Of a DNA stretch of 29,234 bases, positions 1-7,505 are shown one piece after another; position 1 is the first letter of the stretch, and each line of letters begins with the position of its first letter. The stretch comes from CAYOZL01 sp964408435 (GTDB lineage Bacteria; Bdellovibrionota_C; UBA2361; SZUA-149; CAYOZL01), in NCBI GenBank assembly GCA_964408435.1, contig CAYOZL010000027.1, forward strand, positions 1-29,234. Reading direction: 5' to 3'. Position numbers and translations under genes: made by a program. Under the pieces are notes generated by a model. It had not been told where the DNA came from. It saw only the letters and a program-made list of their open reading frames with translations, and searched no databases.

Positions 1-586
1 ACTCTAGTTTCCTAAGCATCATTTCATATTTAATATACATTCCTTCTCCACTTCCTACCTCTCCTTCGATTTGGTCCATACTACTTACTAAACCAATATT
101 AGGATCTTTAAAGTGATTTTCTAGTTTATCTAGTATATCAACTGGGAGGTTAATTTTTGCATCTGTAAAAAGAACAACATCTCCATTTGCATGCTCCACC
201 GCTCCTTTTTGAGCAGCCTCTTTACCGTTTCTCTCACTACTTGCAATTAATTCTACTTTTAAAGGTAAATATCTTTTTACTATCGCATGAGTATCATCAT
301 CACTTGCATCACTTGCAACTATTAATTGAACTTTGCCATCTTTAAGTAAAGTCTCAACTTTTTTTCCTCTCCACTGCAAGGCTAAGGTATCTTTAATTTT
401 ATTGTTAATTACTTTTTCTTCGTTTCTTGCTGCGATGATAATGCTAACAATATTAATATCTTTGCTTTCAGTATTGCTACCTTTGAATTTAGATATTTTT
501 AAATTATGCAAACAAAGCATAATTATAAAATAACCAAAGTATGCGTAAAATATTCCTAGTATGCTTAGTGTTGCTAAAAAACTCAT
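1..586 (-). CDS. Glycosyltransferase family 2, membrane-anchored, 3' end outside window
   Basis: I translated this by hand. The frame opens at an ATG ending at 586, with an AAGGA ribosome site about 8 nt upstream, and runs off the left window edge after 195 codons. Residues about 4-27 form a hydrophobic N-terminal membrane segment. The GT-A signatures follow: AARNEE (52-57), the nucleotide-sugar loop VASDASDDDT (90-99, the usual NDGSTD position) and FTDAK (140-144, the metal-binding DxD-like position). GSGEGMYIKYEM (178-189) resembles the acceptor-side motif of processive membrane GT2 enzymes. The likely role is transfer of a sugar from an activated donor during exopolysaccharide synthesis at the inner membrane. 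It lies 36 bp downstream of the aminotransferase gene, so the two are probably one transcript. The C-terminal catalytic residues and later membrane helices are not visible. Confidence 0.88.
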   Translation of the reverse strand, partial: MSFLATLSILGIFYAYFGYFIIMLCLHNLKISKFKGSNTESKDINIVSIIIAARNEEKVINNKIKDTLALQWRGKKVETLLKDGKVQLIVASDASDDDTHAIVKRYLPLKVELIASSERNGKEAAQKGAVEHANGDVVLFTDAKINLPVDILDKLENHFKDPNIGLVSSMDQIEGEVGSGEGMYIKYEMMLRKLE

Positions 587-622
587 TTTATTATCCTTAA
601 ATCTCTGTCTTAAACTATCCTT

Positions 623-1792
623 CTAGACTAGTACTTTTAAAATCCTACCTACATGCTCTTTTTTAACTTTACTATGGGTAGGTAGAGTTACTAAACGTCT
701 TAAAAAATCTTGGTCTTTATTACTATCATATTTAACAAAGCTTTTTAACTCCTCATACTGACTAAGGGGCTTTTGATAAGAAGCATTAATTCCCCATGTT
801 TTTAATCTACTTAGCCTCTTTGCATCTAGATTCTCTAGTATTACTGGATAACGACTAAAGCTTATAGGATTCAAAGTTTTACTAACTGCTTTCATTCTCT
901 CTAAATAAGGTTGAATAATACTATTAGATTTAATTTCCTTAGACCAGTCTATGGTCTTATGTTCCTGAGTTCTCATACTTTGAAAAGAAGCATATTTATT
1001 TTCAAACTTAGAAATTTTATTAGTTTCGAATTCAAAATGGATTTTAACCTCTCCTGTCTTAATTATTTTATTTAAAAGAAAAAATAAATATGGATTCTCT
1101 AAAATAGGAATTAGTGTTGCGTAGCTTAACACTTTTACATCTTTTAAAAAGCTAGGACTTTTAAACTTAGAGATAATTTTTTCAATTTCTTTTGCCAGCT
1201 TAGAGTTGTGGTTAGAGTTGTGCTTAGAGGTTTTAAGAATTATTCCACCACCTCCAAAACCACAAATTGCTTTTCCCCTACCCGCACTAAAAACTGAAAC
1301 TCCCGTTCTAGTTTCTTTAATATTATTTAAAGATAAACATAAGTCATCAATAATTAGAATATTTGGATCTATTGATTCTGGAATAGAGTCTAGCATGCCG
1401 TAAAGATTTGGTAAGATTATTGCTAAGCAATCTCTGCTATCTAAATTCTTATAAAACTCTTGATCTATTTCTAAAGTATATTTCTTAACTGGTGCTAAAA
1501 CAGTTTCAAGACCAGCTTTTTGAATTGCAAATACTAAATCTGGACAACAGTAATTTGGAATTAAAACTTTTTTTGCTTTTACCCTATTTTTATCAGAACT
1601 AACGAGCTTTGACTGAGCTAACAATACAGCAAATATGGCTGATTTTCCTGAATTAGTTAAGTAAACTTCTTGTTTGAACTGTTGCTTTAGCGTGGTATTT
1701 AACTCTAGGGAATCAGACTCTCTATTTAAGAACTTTAAAATACTAGGATAACCGCCTGCTGGAGGGAGTTGATACAGTGGTTGTTGAGACAT
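623..1792 (-). CDS. DegT/DnrJ/EryC1-like PLP-dependent aminotransferase
   Basis: The 389-residue protein has the fold-type I layout of sugar or cell-envelope aminotransferases. NSGKSA (47-52) sits at the phosphate-binding turn, LIIDDLCLS (146-154) carries the PLP-nitrogen aspartate, and VFSAGRGKAICGFGGGG (167-183) places K174 where the family has its Schiff-base lysine before a glycine-rich GxGG turn. The family transfers an amino group to a keto-sugar or a similar carbonyl. The glycan neighbours suggest a nucleotide-sugar substrate, but the motifs diverge from textbook DegT, so the substrate is unknown. The gene starts 6 bp from the divergent deacetylase gene and is followed by a GT2 gene. 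No clear Shine-Dalgarno precedes the start. Confidence 0.75.
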   Translation of the reverse strand: MSQQPLYQLPPAGGYPSILKFLNRESDSLELNTTLKQQFKQEVYLTNSGKSAIFAVLLAQSKLVSSDKNRVKAKKVLIPNYCCPDLVFAIQKAGLETVLAPVKKYTLEIDQEFYKNLDSRDCLAIILPNLYGMLDSIPESIDPNILIIDDLCLSLNNIKETRTGVSVFSAGRGKAICGFGGGGIILKTSKHNSNHNSKLAKEIEKIISKFKSPSFLKDVKVLSYATLIPILENPYLFFLLNKIIKTGEVKIHFEFETNKISKFENKYASFQSMRTQEHKTIDWSKEIKSNSIIQPYLERMKAVSKTLNPISFSRYPVILENLDAKRLSRLKTWGINASYQKPLSQYEELKSFVKYDSNKDQDFLRRLVTLPTHSKVKKEHVGRILKVLV

Positions 1793-1798
1793 AGGACT

Positions 1799-2608
1799 AT
1801 GAGTAACATTCTATCAATTGATGTGGAAGAATATTTTCATGCAAATAACATTCAACAATTTTCTCCAATTAGCACCTGGGATAATTTAGAATCTAGAGTT
1901 GAAGCTTCGACTTATAAAATTTTAGAAAGCCTAGCAAAAAAGAACACAACAGCTACATTTTTTATACTTGGCTATATTGCAAAAAAGCACAGTAAACTAG
2001 TTAAAGACATTGCTAATGCCGGTCATGAAGTTGCCAGTCACGGCAACATGCATCAATTAGTTTACGAGCAAACTCAAAAAGAATTTTATGAAGACATACT
2101 AACTGCAAAGAAAATTCTAGAAGATACAGTTGGTAAAGAAGTAAAAGGTTACAGGGCCCCTAGTTTTTCTATTAAAGACTCTACTCCTTGGGCTCATGAA
2201 AGCCTTGTTCAAGCTGGTTATGAATATGACTCAAGTCTATATCCTGTTTGGCATCCTAGATATGCAAATACTGGAAAGAATCCTAATCCACATTTTATTG
2301 AGACTAAAAGTGGGAAGTTAAAAATTTATCCATTAGCTACTGCTTCACTCTTAAATAAAAGACTGCCAATAGCAGGAGGTGCTTACTGGAGACTACTTCC
2401 GTTTAGCTATATAAAATGGGGTATGAAACAAAAAAGAGAATGTAGCGTTTATTACTTCCACCCTTGGGAAATAGATGCTGAACAGCCTAGATATGAACAA
2501 CTAGGATTTTTGACTAAATTCAGGCATTACGGCAAAAGTAGTGTGTTTTTAGATAAAATTGAAAATATATTAGACTTATTTTCATTTAAATCATTCGAAG
2601 AACACTAA
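1799..2608 (+). CDS. Polysaccharide deacetylase, XrtA/PEP-CTERM-associated type
   Basis: I place the start at ATG 1799 (269 residues) rather than TTG 1769, because the family begins almost directly with the catalytic strand, here SIDVEEYFH (6-14) with D8. The other NodB-fold signatures are SHGNMH (80-85; H81 and H85 as metal ligands), YRAPSFS (118-124) and the C-terminal YYFHPWEID (218-226), followed by a DUF3473-like tail. This combination is typical of deacetylases accompanying exosortase/PEP-CTERM exopolysaccharide loci. The enzyme removes N-acetyl groups from a polysaccharide, probably during export. The FemAB-like gene 17 bp downstream is the usual partner. Only AGGA two bases from the ATG is present as a ribosome site. 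Confidence 0.85.
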   Translation: MSNILSIDVEEYFHANNIQQFSPISTWDNLESRVEASTYKILESLAKKNTTATFFILGYIAKKHSKLVKDIANAGHEVASHGNMHQLVYEQTQKEFYEDILTAKKILEDTVGKEVKGYRAPSFSIKDSTPWAHESLVQAGYEYDSSLYPVWHPRYANTGKNPNPHFIETKSGKLKIYPLATASLLNKRLPIAGGAYWRLLPFSYIKWGMKQKRECSVYYFHPWEIDAEQPRYEQLGFLTKFRHYGKSSVFLDKIENILDLFSFKSFEEH

Positions 2609-2625
2609 AGAGAAAAAGAAATAAA

Positions 2626-3666
2626 ATGATCAAAGTAATTCAAGATAGAAAACCATGGGATGATTTTCTCCAAACACAAGAGTCTTCACATCATAGTTTT
2701 TCTTGGGAATGGAAAGAGATTATTGAAAAATCTTTTGGTCATAAGCCATACTATTTAGTTAAAGAAAATGAGGCTAAAAAAGCAGAACTAGAAGGCATAC
2801 TACCTTGCTTTTTAGTAAACGGTGCTCTGTTTGGAAAAGCTCTAATCTCAATGCCTTATTTAAACTCTGGTGGAATTTTAGCTAACAGCGAAACTATAAA
2901 AAATGAATTTATTGATTATGCAAAAAATTTAGCTAAAGAACTAGATGCTAAGTATTTCGAATTTCGATTTGATAAAGAAGAAACAAGTTTTAAGAATTTA
3001 AAATCTAAATCTCATAAAGTATCTTGCATACTCTCTCTTCCTAACGATGCTGAAGAGTTATTTAAAAAATTTAAACCTAAGCTTAGAAGCCAAATTAGAA
3101 GACCTACTAAATCTGGAATTATTGCTAAAGTAACTCCTGGTAATGAAATCAAAGCTAAAGAAATTAATGGGTTTTACTCTGTTTTTTCAGAGCATATGAG
3201 AGACTTAGGAACTCCTGTTTTTCCTAAAAAATTATTTGAATTAACTCTTAAAAAATTTGGCAAAAACTCTAAACTAGTTACTTGTTGGTTAGAAGACAAA
3301 TGTGTTGCAGCTTGTATTACTGTTAAACATGGAAAGAATGTAGAAATCCCTTGGGCATCTTCTCTTAGAAAGTTTAATAAGCAATCGCCTAATATGTTAA
3401 TGTATTGGGATGCTATTAAAGCAGCATGCGATGATGGTGCTGAATTTTTTGATTTTGGTAGAGCAACCCCTGATACAGGAAGTCATAAATTTAAGCTTCA
3501 ATGGGGTAGCGTTACAAATCCTTTATACTGGTACTATATAGGGGATGATATTCCAGATATTAGCCCTAAAAATCCAAAGTTTGAGCTAATGATTAAATGT
3601 TGGCAAAAAATGCCTATTTGGAGCACAAAACTAATAGGCCCATGGATTACTAGGAGCTTACCTTAA
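2626..3666 (+). CDS. FemAB/GNAT-like protein of the XrtA/PEP-CTERM-associated family
   Basis: The 346-residue protein shows the FemAB (double GNAT) pattern. It has an N-terminal SHHSFSWEW segment (21-29), a basic stretch KPKLRSQIRRPTK (about 149-161) and the diagnostic C-terminal FDFGRATPDTGSHKFKLQWG region (about 275-294). Known FemAB proteins transfer aminoacyl groups from tRNA onto peptidoglycan precursors. The subfamily found beside XrtA-type deacetylases is thought to modify exopolysaccharide or its anchor, but its substrate is not established. The protein is probably cytoplasmic, since no signal peptide is seen. The gene lies 17 bp after the deacetylase and directly abuts the ATP-grasp gene: the TAA ends at 3666 and the next ATG is 3667. 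Confidence 0.82.
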   Translation: MIKVIQDRKPWDDFLQTQESSHHSFSWEWKEIIEKSFGHKPYYLVKENEAKKAELEGILPCFLVNGALFGKALISMPYLNSGGILANSETIKNEFIDYAKNLAKELDAKYFEFRFDKEETSFKNLKSKSHKVSCILSLPNDAEELFKKFKPKLRSQIRRPTKSGIIAKVTPGNEIKAKEINGFYSVFSEHMRDLGTPVFPKKLFELTLKKFGKNSKLVTCWLEDKCVAACITVKHGKNVEIPWASSLRKFNKQSPNMLMYWDAIKAACDDGAEFFDFGRATPDTGSHKFKLQWGSVTNPLYWYYIGDDIPDISPKNPKFELMIKCWQKMPIWSTKLIGPWITRSLP

Positions 3667-4803
3667 ATGTCTGTAATGGTGCTAGATGCTGAGAATCGCT
3701 CAAGCTTAGCGGTAATTCGTTCTATTGGAAGAGCTGGAATTGCAGTCTTTGCTGCTTCTCATTCTGAAGATGCTATTGGCTTAGCAAGTAAATATACTTA
3801 CAAAAAACTAACTTATTCTAATCCGAATAAAAAACCTAAGAGCTTTGCTGAAGAAGTATATGTTTTAGTTAATAAATATAAACCTTCAATGTTAATTCCA
3901 TGTTCGGATTTAACATTGGAACTTATTTTAGAACATGAATCTAATTTTAAATCCTTTACCTGCTTACCTTTTAGTAATTTTGAAACTATTAAAAAAGCAC
4001 TAGATAAAAGCCAAGTCTTAGAGTTAGCAAAAAGTGTCGGTATAAATATTCCAAACTCTGTAGATGTTTTACCAGGAGATAAAATTGAAGATTTTCCCTG
4101 CCCAGCAGTTATAAAAGCAAAAAAATCTTTTAACGACACTGCAATGGGCTTTGATAAGCCTTCTGTGTTTTATGCTAAGAAAAAAGAAGATATTAACTAT
4201 CATCTTAAATACATCCACTGCCCTAGCTTGGTTCAAGAAAGAATAACTGGAGAAGGAGTTGGACTTTTTGTTTTAGCTAAAAACGGCGAAGTGTTAAATT
4301 CTTTTGCGCACAAACGAGTATTAGAAAAGCCTCCAAGTGGTGGAGTAAGTGTTCTTTCAGAATCAATAGACACACAAGACACTCCATATGATAAATGCCT
4401 AGAACTAGTTCAAAAACTAGGTCTAGATGGCATGGCAATGATAGAATTTAAAAGACACAGCAATGGTGAGCTATACTTAATGGAAATAAACCCTCGTTTT
4501 TGGGGTTCTTTACAGCTTGCAATTTCAAGTGGAGTAAACTTTCCTGCTCAACTTTATTTTTTATTTACTGGAAAACTAGAACCTGTAAAAGAAAATTATA
4601 AAATCGGAAATAGGCTAAGATGGCTGTTTGGCACTTTAGACCATTTCTATATTTCAATTAAAGAAAGTAAACTAAAGTATTTAAAAGAAGTTTTAACTAA
4701 AAATCAGTTAGGATTTTTCAAGAAACAAACCTCTTATGATGTATTTGATTTAAAAGACATCAAACCATTTATTAAAGAAATTAAAAATTACTTCAGTAAA
4801 TAA
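3667..4803 (+). CDS. ATP-grasp carboxylate-amine/thiol ligase-like protein
   Basis: The 378-residue protein has a pre-ATP-grasp N-terminus (VMVLDAENRSSLAVIRSIGR) and a central ATP-grasp fold. PAVIKAKKSF (about 146-155) supplies a nucleotide-binding lysine, LVQERITGEGVG (about 189-200) the hinge, and LDGMAMIEFK (about 253-262) with MEINPRFWGS (about 272-281) the metal- and ATP-binding carboxylates. Such enzymes activate a carboxylate as an acyl phosphate and join it to an amine or other nucleophile. In exopolysaccharide loci they probably add amino-acid-like decorations, but the substrate here is unknown. The gene directly abuts the FemAB gene and is followed 8 bp later by a glycosyltransferase, so it is operonic. 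Confidence 0.82.
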   Translation: MSVMVLDAENRSSLAVIRSIGRAGIAVFAASHSEDAIGLASKYTYKKLTYSNPNKKPKSFAEEVYVLVNKYKPSMLIPCSDLTLELILEHESNFKSFTCLPFSNFETIKKALDKSQVLELAKSVGINIPNSVDVLPGDKIEDFPCPAVIKAKKSFNDTAMGFDKPSVFYAKKKEDINYHLKYIHCPSLVQERITGEGVGLFVLAKNGEVLNSFAHKRVLEKPPSGGVSVLSESIDTQDTPYDKCLELVQKLGLDGMAMIEFKRHSNGELYLMEINPRFWGSLQLAISSGVNFPAQLYFLFTGKLEPVKENYKIGNRLRWLFGTLDHFYISIKESKLKYLKEVLTKNQLGFFKKQTSYDVFDLKDIKPFIKEIKNYFSK

Positions 4804-4811
4804 AACAAAAG

Positions 4812-5834
4812 ATGAAAAAAATTTTACTATTCATAGAATCTGGAGGCCCTGGGGGAGCAGAAAGAGTAGTATTAGAATTAGCTCAGGGTTTAATTAAAGC
4901 TGGAAATCAAGTTGAAGTTGCTGGATTTAGAACTGGTTGGTTTACAGACAGACTAAAAGAATTAAACATAAAGCATATTAAAATTAGTTTTGGTAATAAG
5001 CTAAATCTAATACTTGAATTAAAAAAAGTATTTAAAAACTACGACATTATTCATTCCCATCTATTAGATTCTAATTTTTACTGTTCAATTGCTTCTAAGC
5101 TTGCAGGAGTAAAACACATTGCAACTGAGCACGGGGATGTGCATCATAGTAGTAAAAAGAAATTTCTAAAATTAAAGTTCAAAACAATTGCTCTACTAGA
5201 TAGTCAAATATGCGCAGTATCAGAATACACTAAGTCTAAAATTCTAGCTCTTGGACTTAAGAAAGTAGAAGTTGTTGGCAACCCATACACTGCTCTTAAA
5301 GTAGATAAAGACAGTTCAGAGGTTAGAGAGCTACTTGGTATTAAACTAGATACATGGATTTGGATACATGTTGCAAATCTAAGACCAGTAAAAGATCAAG
5401 AGACTTTGATTAAAGCTTTAGCAAAAACAAAAAAAGAGCAAAAACTATTACTAGCTGGAAGTGGTAAACTAGAGAAAAAATTAAAAGAACTATCTAAATC
5501 TTTAAATATTGAGAATAAAATAATTTTCCTAGGACACAGAGAAGACATTGGTAACTTACTAAACGCAAGCAATGGCTTTATACTTAGCTCTTTAAGTGAA
5601 GCAATGCCTATGAGCCTGCTAGAAGCTGGTAGCTTCGGGTTAACCCTAGTTGGAAGTAATGTAGGTGGGATTCCAGAAGTAATAAAAAACAAAGAATTCT
5701 TATTTGAGCCAAAAGATACAACTAGACTTTCAGAGATTATGGATGAACAAACAAAGTTCAGCTCAAAAGATTTAATTGATAATAATTTCACAAACGAAGT
5801 AGTAGTAAAAAAATATTTAGATTTATATAACTAG
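4812..5834 (+). CDS. Glycosyltransferase family 4 (GT-B fold)
   Basis: The 340-residue protein has the retaining GT-B layout. The N-terminal acceptor domain shows GGPGGAERVVLELAQGL (11-27), and DIIHSHLLDSNFY (78-90) and ATEHGD (104-109) follow. The C-terminal donor domain contains IHVANLRPVKDQETLIKAL (185-203) and LLLAGSG (212-218). The EX7E motif is LSEAMPMSLLEAG, with E263 and E271. It would add a sugar to a lipid-linked or growing glycan on the cytoplasmic face of the inner membrane. It closes the plus-strand exopolysaccharide operon. Its TAG stop lies inside the left arm of a perfect inverted repeat (5831-5871), so that element sits exactly at the gene end. Confidence 0.88.
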   Translation: MKKILLFIESGGPGGAERVVLELAQGLIKAGNQVEVAGFRTGWFTDRLKELNIKHIKISFGNKLNLILELKKVFKNYDIIHSHLLDSNFYCSIASKLAGVKHIATEHGDVHHSSKKKFLKLKFKTIALLDSQICAVSEYTKSKILALGLKKVEVVGNPYTALKVDKDSSEVRELLGIKLDTWIWIHVANLRPVKDQETLIKALAKTKKEQKLLLAGSGKLEKKLKELSKSLNIENKIIFLGHREDIGNLLNASNGFILSSLSEAMPMSLLEAGSFGLTLVGSNVGGIPEVIKNKEFLFEPKDTTRLSEIMDEQTKFSSKDLIDNNFTNEVVVKKYLDLYN

Positions 5835-5871
5835 AACCGTCCCAAAAGAGCCCCTTTGGGGACGGTTCTAG
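5831..5871. repeat. Perfect 13-bp inverted repeat overlapping a stop codon
   Basis: CTAGAACCGTCCC (5831-5843) is exactly mirrored by GGGACGGTTCTAG (5859-5871) across a 15-nt spacer. The spacer allows an alternative short CCCC-TTT-GGGG hairpin, or extension of the main stem by AAA/TTT with one bulged G. It is distinctly GC-rich for this window. It could end transcription of the operon it terminates, but no T-run follows directly; the nearest T-run starts at 5884. A REP-like dispersed palindrome is an equal possibility. Confidence 0.8.
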
Positions 5872-5882
5872 AGATATCGATA

Positions 5883-5913
5883 CTTTTTTCATTAAGTAAA
5901 TTAATGAAAAAAG
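5883..5913. repeat. Perfect 13-bp AT-rich inverted repeat
   Basis: CTTTTTTCATTAA (5883-5895) pairs exactly with TTAATGAAAAAAG (5901-5913) around a 5-nt loop, 11 bp after the previous palindrome. It may be a second hairpin contributing to termination of the upstream operon, or an operator for the gene at 6000. There is no T-tract after the stem on the plus strand. Confidence 0.75.
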
Positions 5914-5987
5914 CACTAGAAACTTGCTCCTTTGCAGTTTAGATGTTTTAAAACTCTAGAGGGGTGGTGTTTAGCGTTTTTTTTCAC

Positions 5988-5993
5988 AAGGAG
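5988..5993 (+). promoter_or_regulatory. Strong Shine-Dalgarno deciding the start at 6000
   Basis: AAGGAG lies 6 nt before ATG 6000. This favours that start over the in-frame GTG at 5964, which has no such site. Confidence 0.7.
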
Positions 5994-5999
5994 ACTAGA

Positions 6000-6410
6000 A
6001 TGATATCAAAGCGCGCTTTGATTTTGCTCTTCTCGTCTCTAGTGAGACTTGCAGGAGCAAATATTGGTTTAATGCCAGTGGTAGACGACACAATTGATTT
6101 GATTCAATATATCGGCGTAATTGCAAGTGATGAAAAGCAAGATACTACGAAGGATGAAATTAACTTTCTTGGTGAAAAGATTGAAATAAAGAGGAAAGAG
6201 AAATTTAAAATTATTTTAGCTCTCTGCTCAATGCCCAAGAATGTAGTAACTTATGGAGTGGTTGATTTCGATGAAGAAGATACTCAAAACTGTACTCAAT
6301 TTTGTACGAGTCTAGTTGAAGATGATTCTTGTAGCGACTTGCTCATATGTGAAACTCACAAAGAATTGAGAAATGAGGTTATAATGAATGTTTTCCCACA
6401 CCCCGCATGA
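6000..6410 (+). CDS. Hypothetical protein, possibly exported, unrecognised family
   Basis: I do not recognise this 136-residue protein. Its N-terminus (MISKRALILLFSSLVRLAGA) has two basic residues and a hydrophobic stretch resembling a signal peptide or membrane anchor. The rest is mixed and charged, with five cysteines, four of them clustered near the C-terminus (NCTQFCTS, DSCSD, LICET), which would suit an extracytoplasmic protein. Codon and base use looks different from the neighbours: GCGCGC at the start, more GTG and CTC, and fewer CTA codons. It is preceded by two perfect palindromes and is isolated between the exopolysaccharide operon and convergent ctaB. Together these suggest a recently acquired or fast-evolving gene. 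The strong ribosome site supports translation, but a spurious ORF cannot be excluded. Confidence 0.5.
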   Translation: MISKRALILLFSSLVRLAGANIGLMPVVDDTIDLIQYIGVIASDEKQDTTKDEINFLGEKIEIKRKEKFKIILALCSMPKNVVTYGVVDFDEEDTQNCTQFCTSLVEDDSCSDLLICETHKELRNEVIMNVFPHPA

Positions 6411-6497
6411 AAATCTTCTACTTTTTGTTTGAATTCTCGATTAAGAAATTCCAGATTTAACATTTAATTTTATAGTAAATTAAAACTGAGCAGAGAT

Positions 6498-7475
6498 TTA
6501 GATAACTGTACTATCAATCACCAAACAAAAGAAAAACAGTGCCAAATAAACAATTGAAAACCAAAAAACATCCCAAGATATTTTATGTAATTTATCATCT
6601 ACTTTTTTTGCAGGATCAATATTCTTAGCAAGCATTGTTGCTCTTTTGTATAATCGATAATTTTTCTCTACAAATACTAAAGACATTGAGACAAGAAAAA
6701 CCATTGAAAACAAAGCAAGTTTAGTATCTGAGGCAACAATTAAAATACAAACTGGAACAAGAGAAATTGAGTAGGCAAGCATTTGAATTGTAGTTTCTCT
6801 TACTCCGCAAACTACCGGCATCATTGGGACATTTGCCTTTGTATAATCAGTATTTTTGTTAATCGCTAAGGCCCAAAAATGAGGTGGGGTCCAAAGAAAA
6901 ATTAATAAAAACATAAGCCATGCAGATAAACCAACATCTCCTGTAACCGCTGCCCAACCTACTACTGGTGGCACCGCTCCTGCTGCTCCGCCTATTACTA
7001 TATTTTGTGGTGTAGAGCGCTTAAGCCAAAGGGTGTAAATAAATACATAGAAAAAATGTCCAAACATTGAAATTGCTGCAGCTAATGGATTTACTTTTAC
7101 AAGCATTACAATCAAACCTGCCAAGCCAATTAACAAAGAAAAAATTAATGCTGATGTTTGAGAGATTCTTCCGTCTGGAATTGGGCGTTTCTTCGTACGC
7201 TTCATAATAGAATCAATATCTGTGTCGTAAACACAATTTATTGCACTTGCAGAACCTGAGATGAGTGCTCCTCCTAAAAGAGTCCATAAGACTAATTCAA
7301 AAGAAAGATTAACTCCTGCTGCTACAAACATTGGGCAAACAGTAGAAATTAAAAGCAAGACAAGAACACCTGGCTTAGTAAGATTTAAATAATCTTTAAA
7401 AGTTTGAGATAGCTCTTTAAGTTTTGATTTTAGTTTTGATTTTGGGTCTAGATTAGAATTTAGAGTTGCCTGCAT
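6498..7475 (-). CDS. ctaB: Protoheme IX farnesyltransferase (heme O synthase)
   Basis: The 325-residue UbiA-superfamily membrane protein transfers a farnesyl group from farnesyl diphosphate to heme b, giving heme O for cytochrome oxidases. The first Asp-rich prenyl-diphosphate motif is NCVYDTDID (80-88), followed by MKRTKKRPIPDGRIS (91-105), characteristic of CtaB/CyoE. The second is NTDYTKANVPMMPVV (about 207-221). Multiple hydrophobic helices span the protein after a roughly 30-residue basic N-terminus, and the length fits the family. No oxidase subunits or ctaA are present, so it is separated from its usual partners. It lies 30 bp downstream of the ParA-like gene, so the two may be co-transcribed. 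Its 3' end faces the hypothetical gene at 6000. Confidence 0.95.
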   Translation of the reverse strand: MQATLNSNLDPKSKLKSKLKELSQTFKDYLNLTKPGVLVLLLISTVCPMFVAAGVNLSFELVLWTLLGGALISGSASAINCVYDTDIDSIMKRTKKRPIPDGRISQTSALIFSLLIGLAGLIVMLVKVNPLAAAISMFGHFFYVFIYTLWLKRSTPQNIVIGGAAGAVPPVVGWAAVTGDVGLSAWLMFLLIFLWTPPHFWALAINKNTDYTKANVPMMPVVCGVRETTIQMLAYSISLVPVCILIVASDTKLALFSMVFLVSMSLVFVEKNYRLYKRATMLAKNIDPAKKVDDKLHKISWDVFWFSIVYLALFFFCLVIDSTVI

Positions 7476-7505
7476 ATACTTATAGCCGATGAAAAAATTT
7501 CAGGG

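Noticed and set aside
333..533. Plus-strand 66-codon ORF
   Set aside because: It is antisense to the glycosyltransferase 2 gene, which has family motifs in its own frame; the hydrophobic composition is a shadow of that frame.
3813..4139. Minus-strand 108-codon ORF
   Set aside because: It lies entirely opposite the ATP-grasp gene and has no recognisable motif or ribosome site.
6463..6484. AT-only 8-bp inverted repeat TTTAATTT/AAATTAAA between the hypothetical gene and ctaB
   Set aside because: It is low complexity, easily expected by chance in AT-rich DNA, and has no GC in the stem, so I did not call a terminator.
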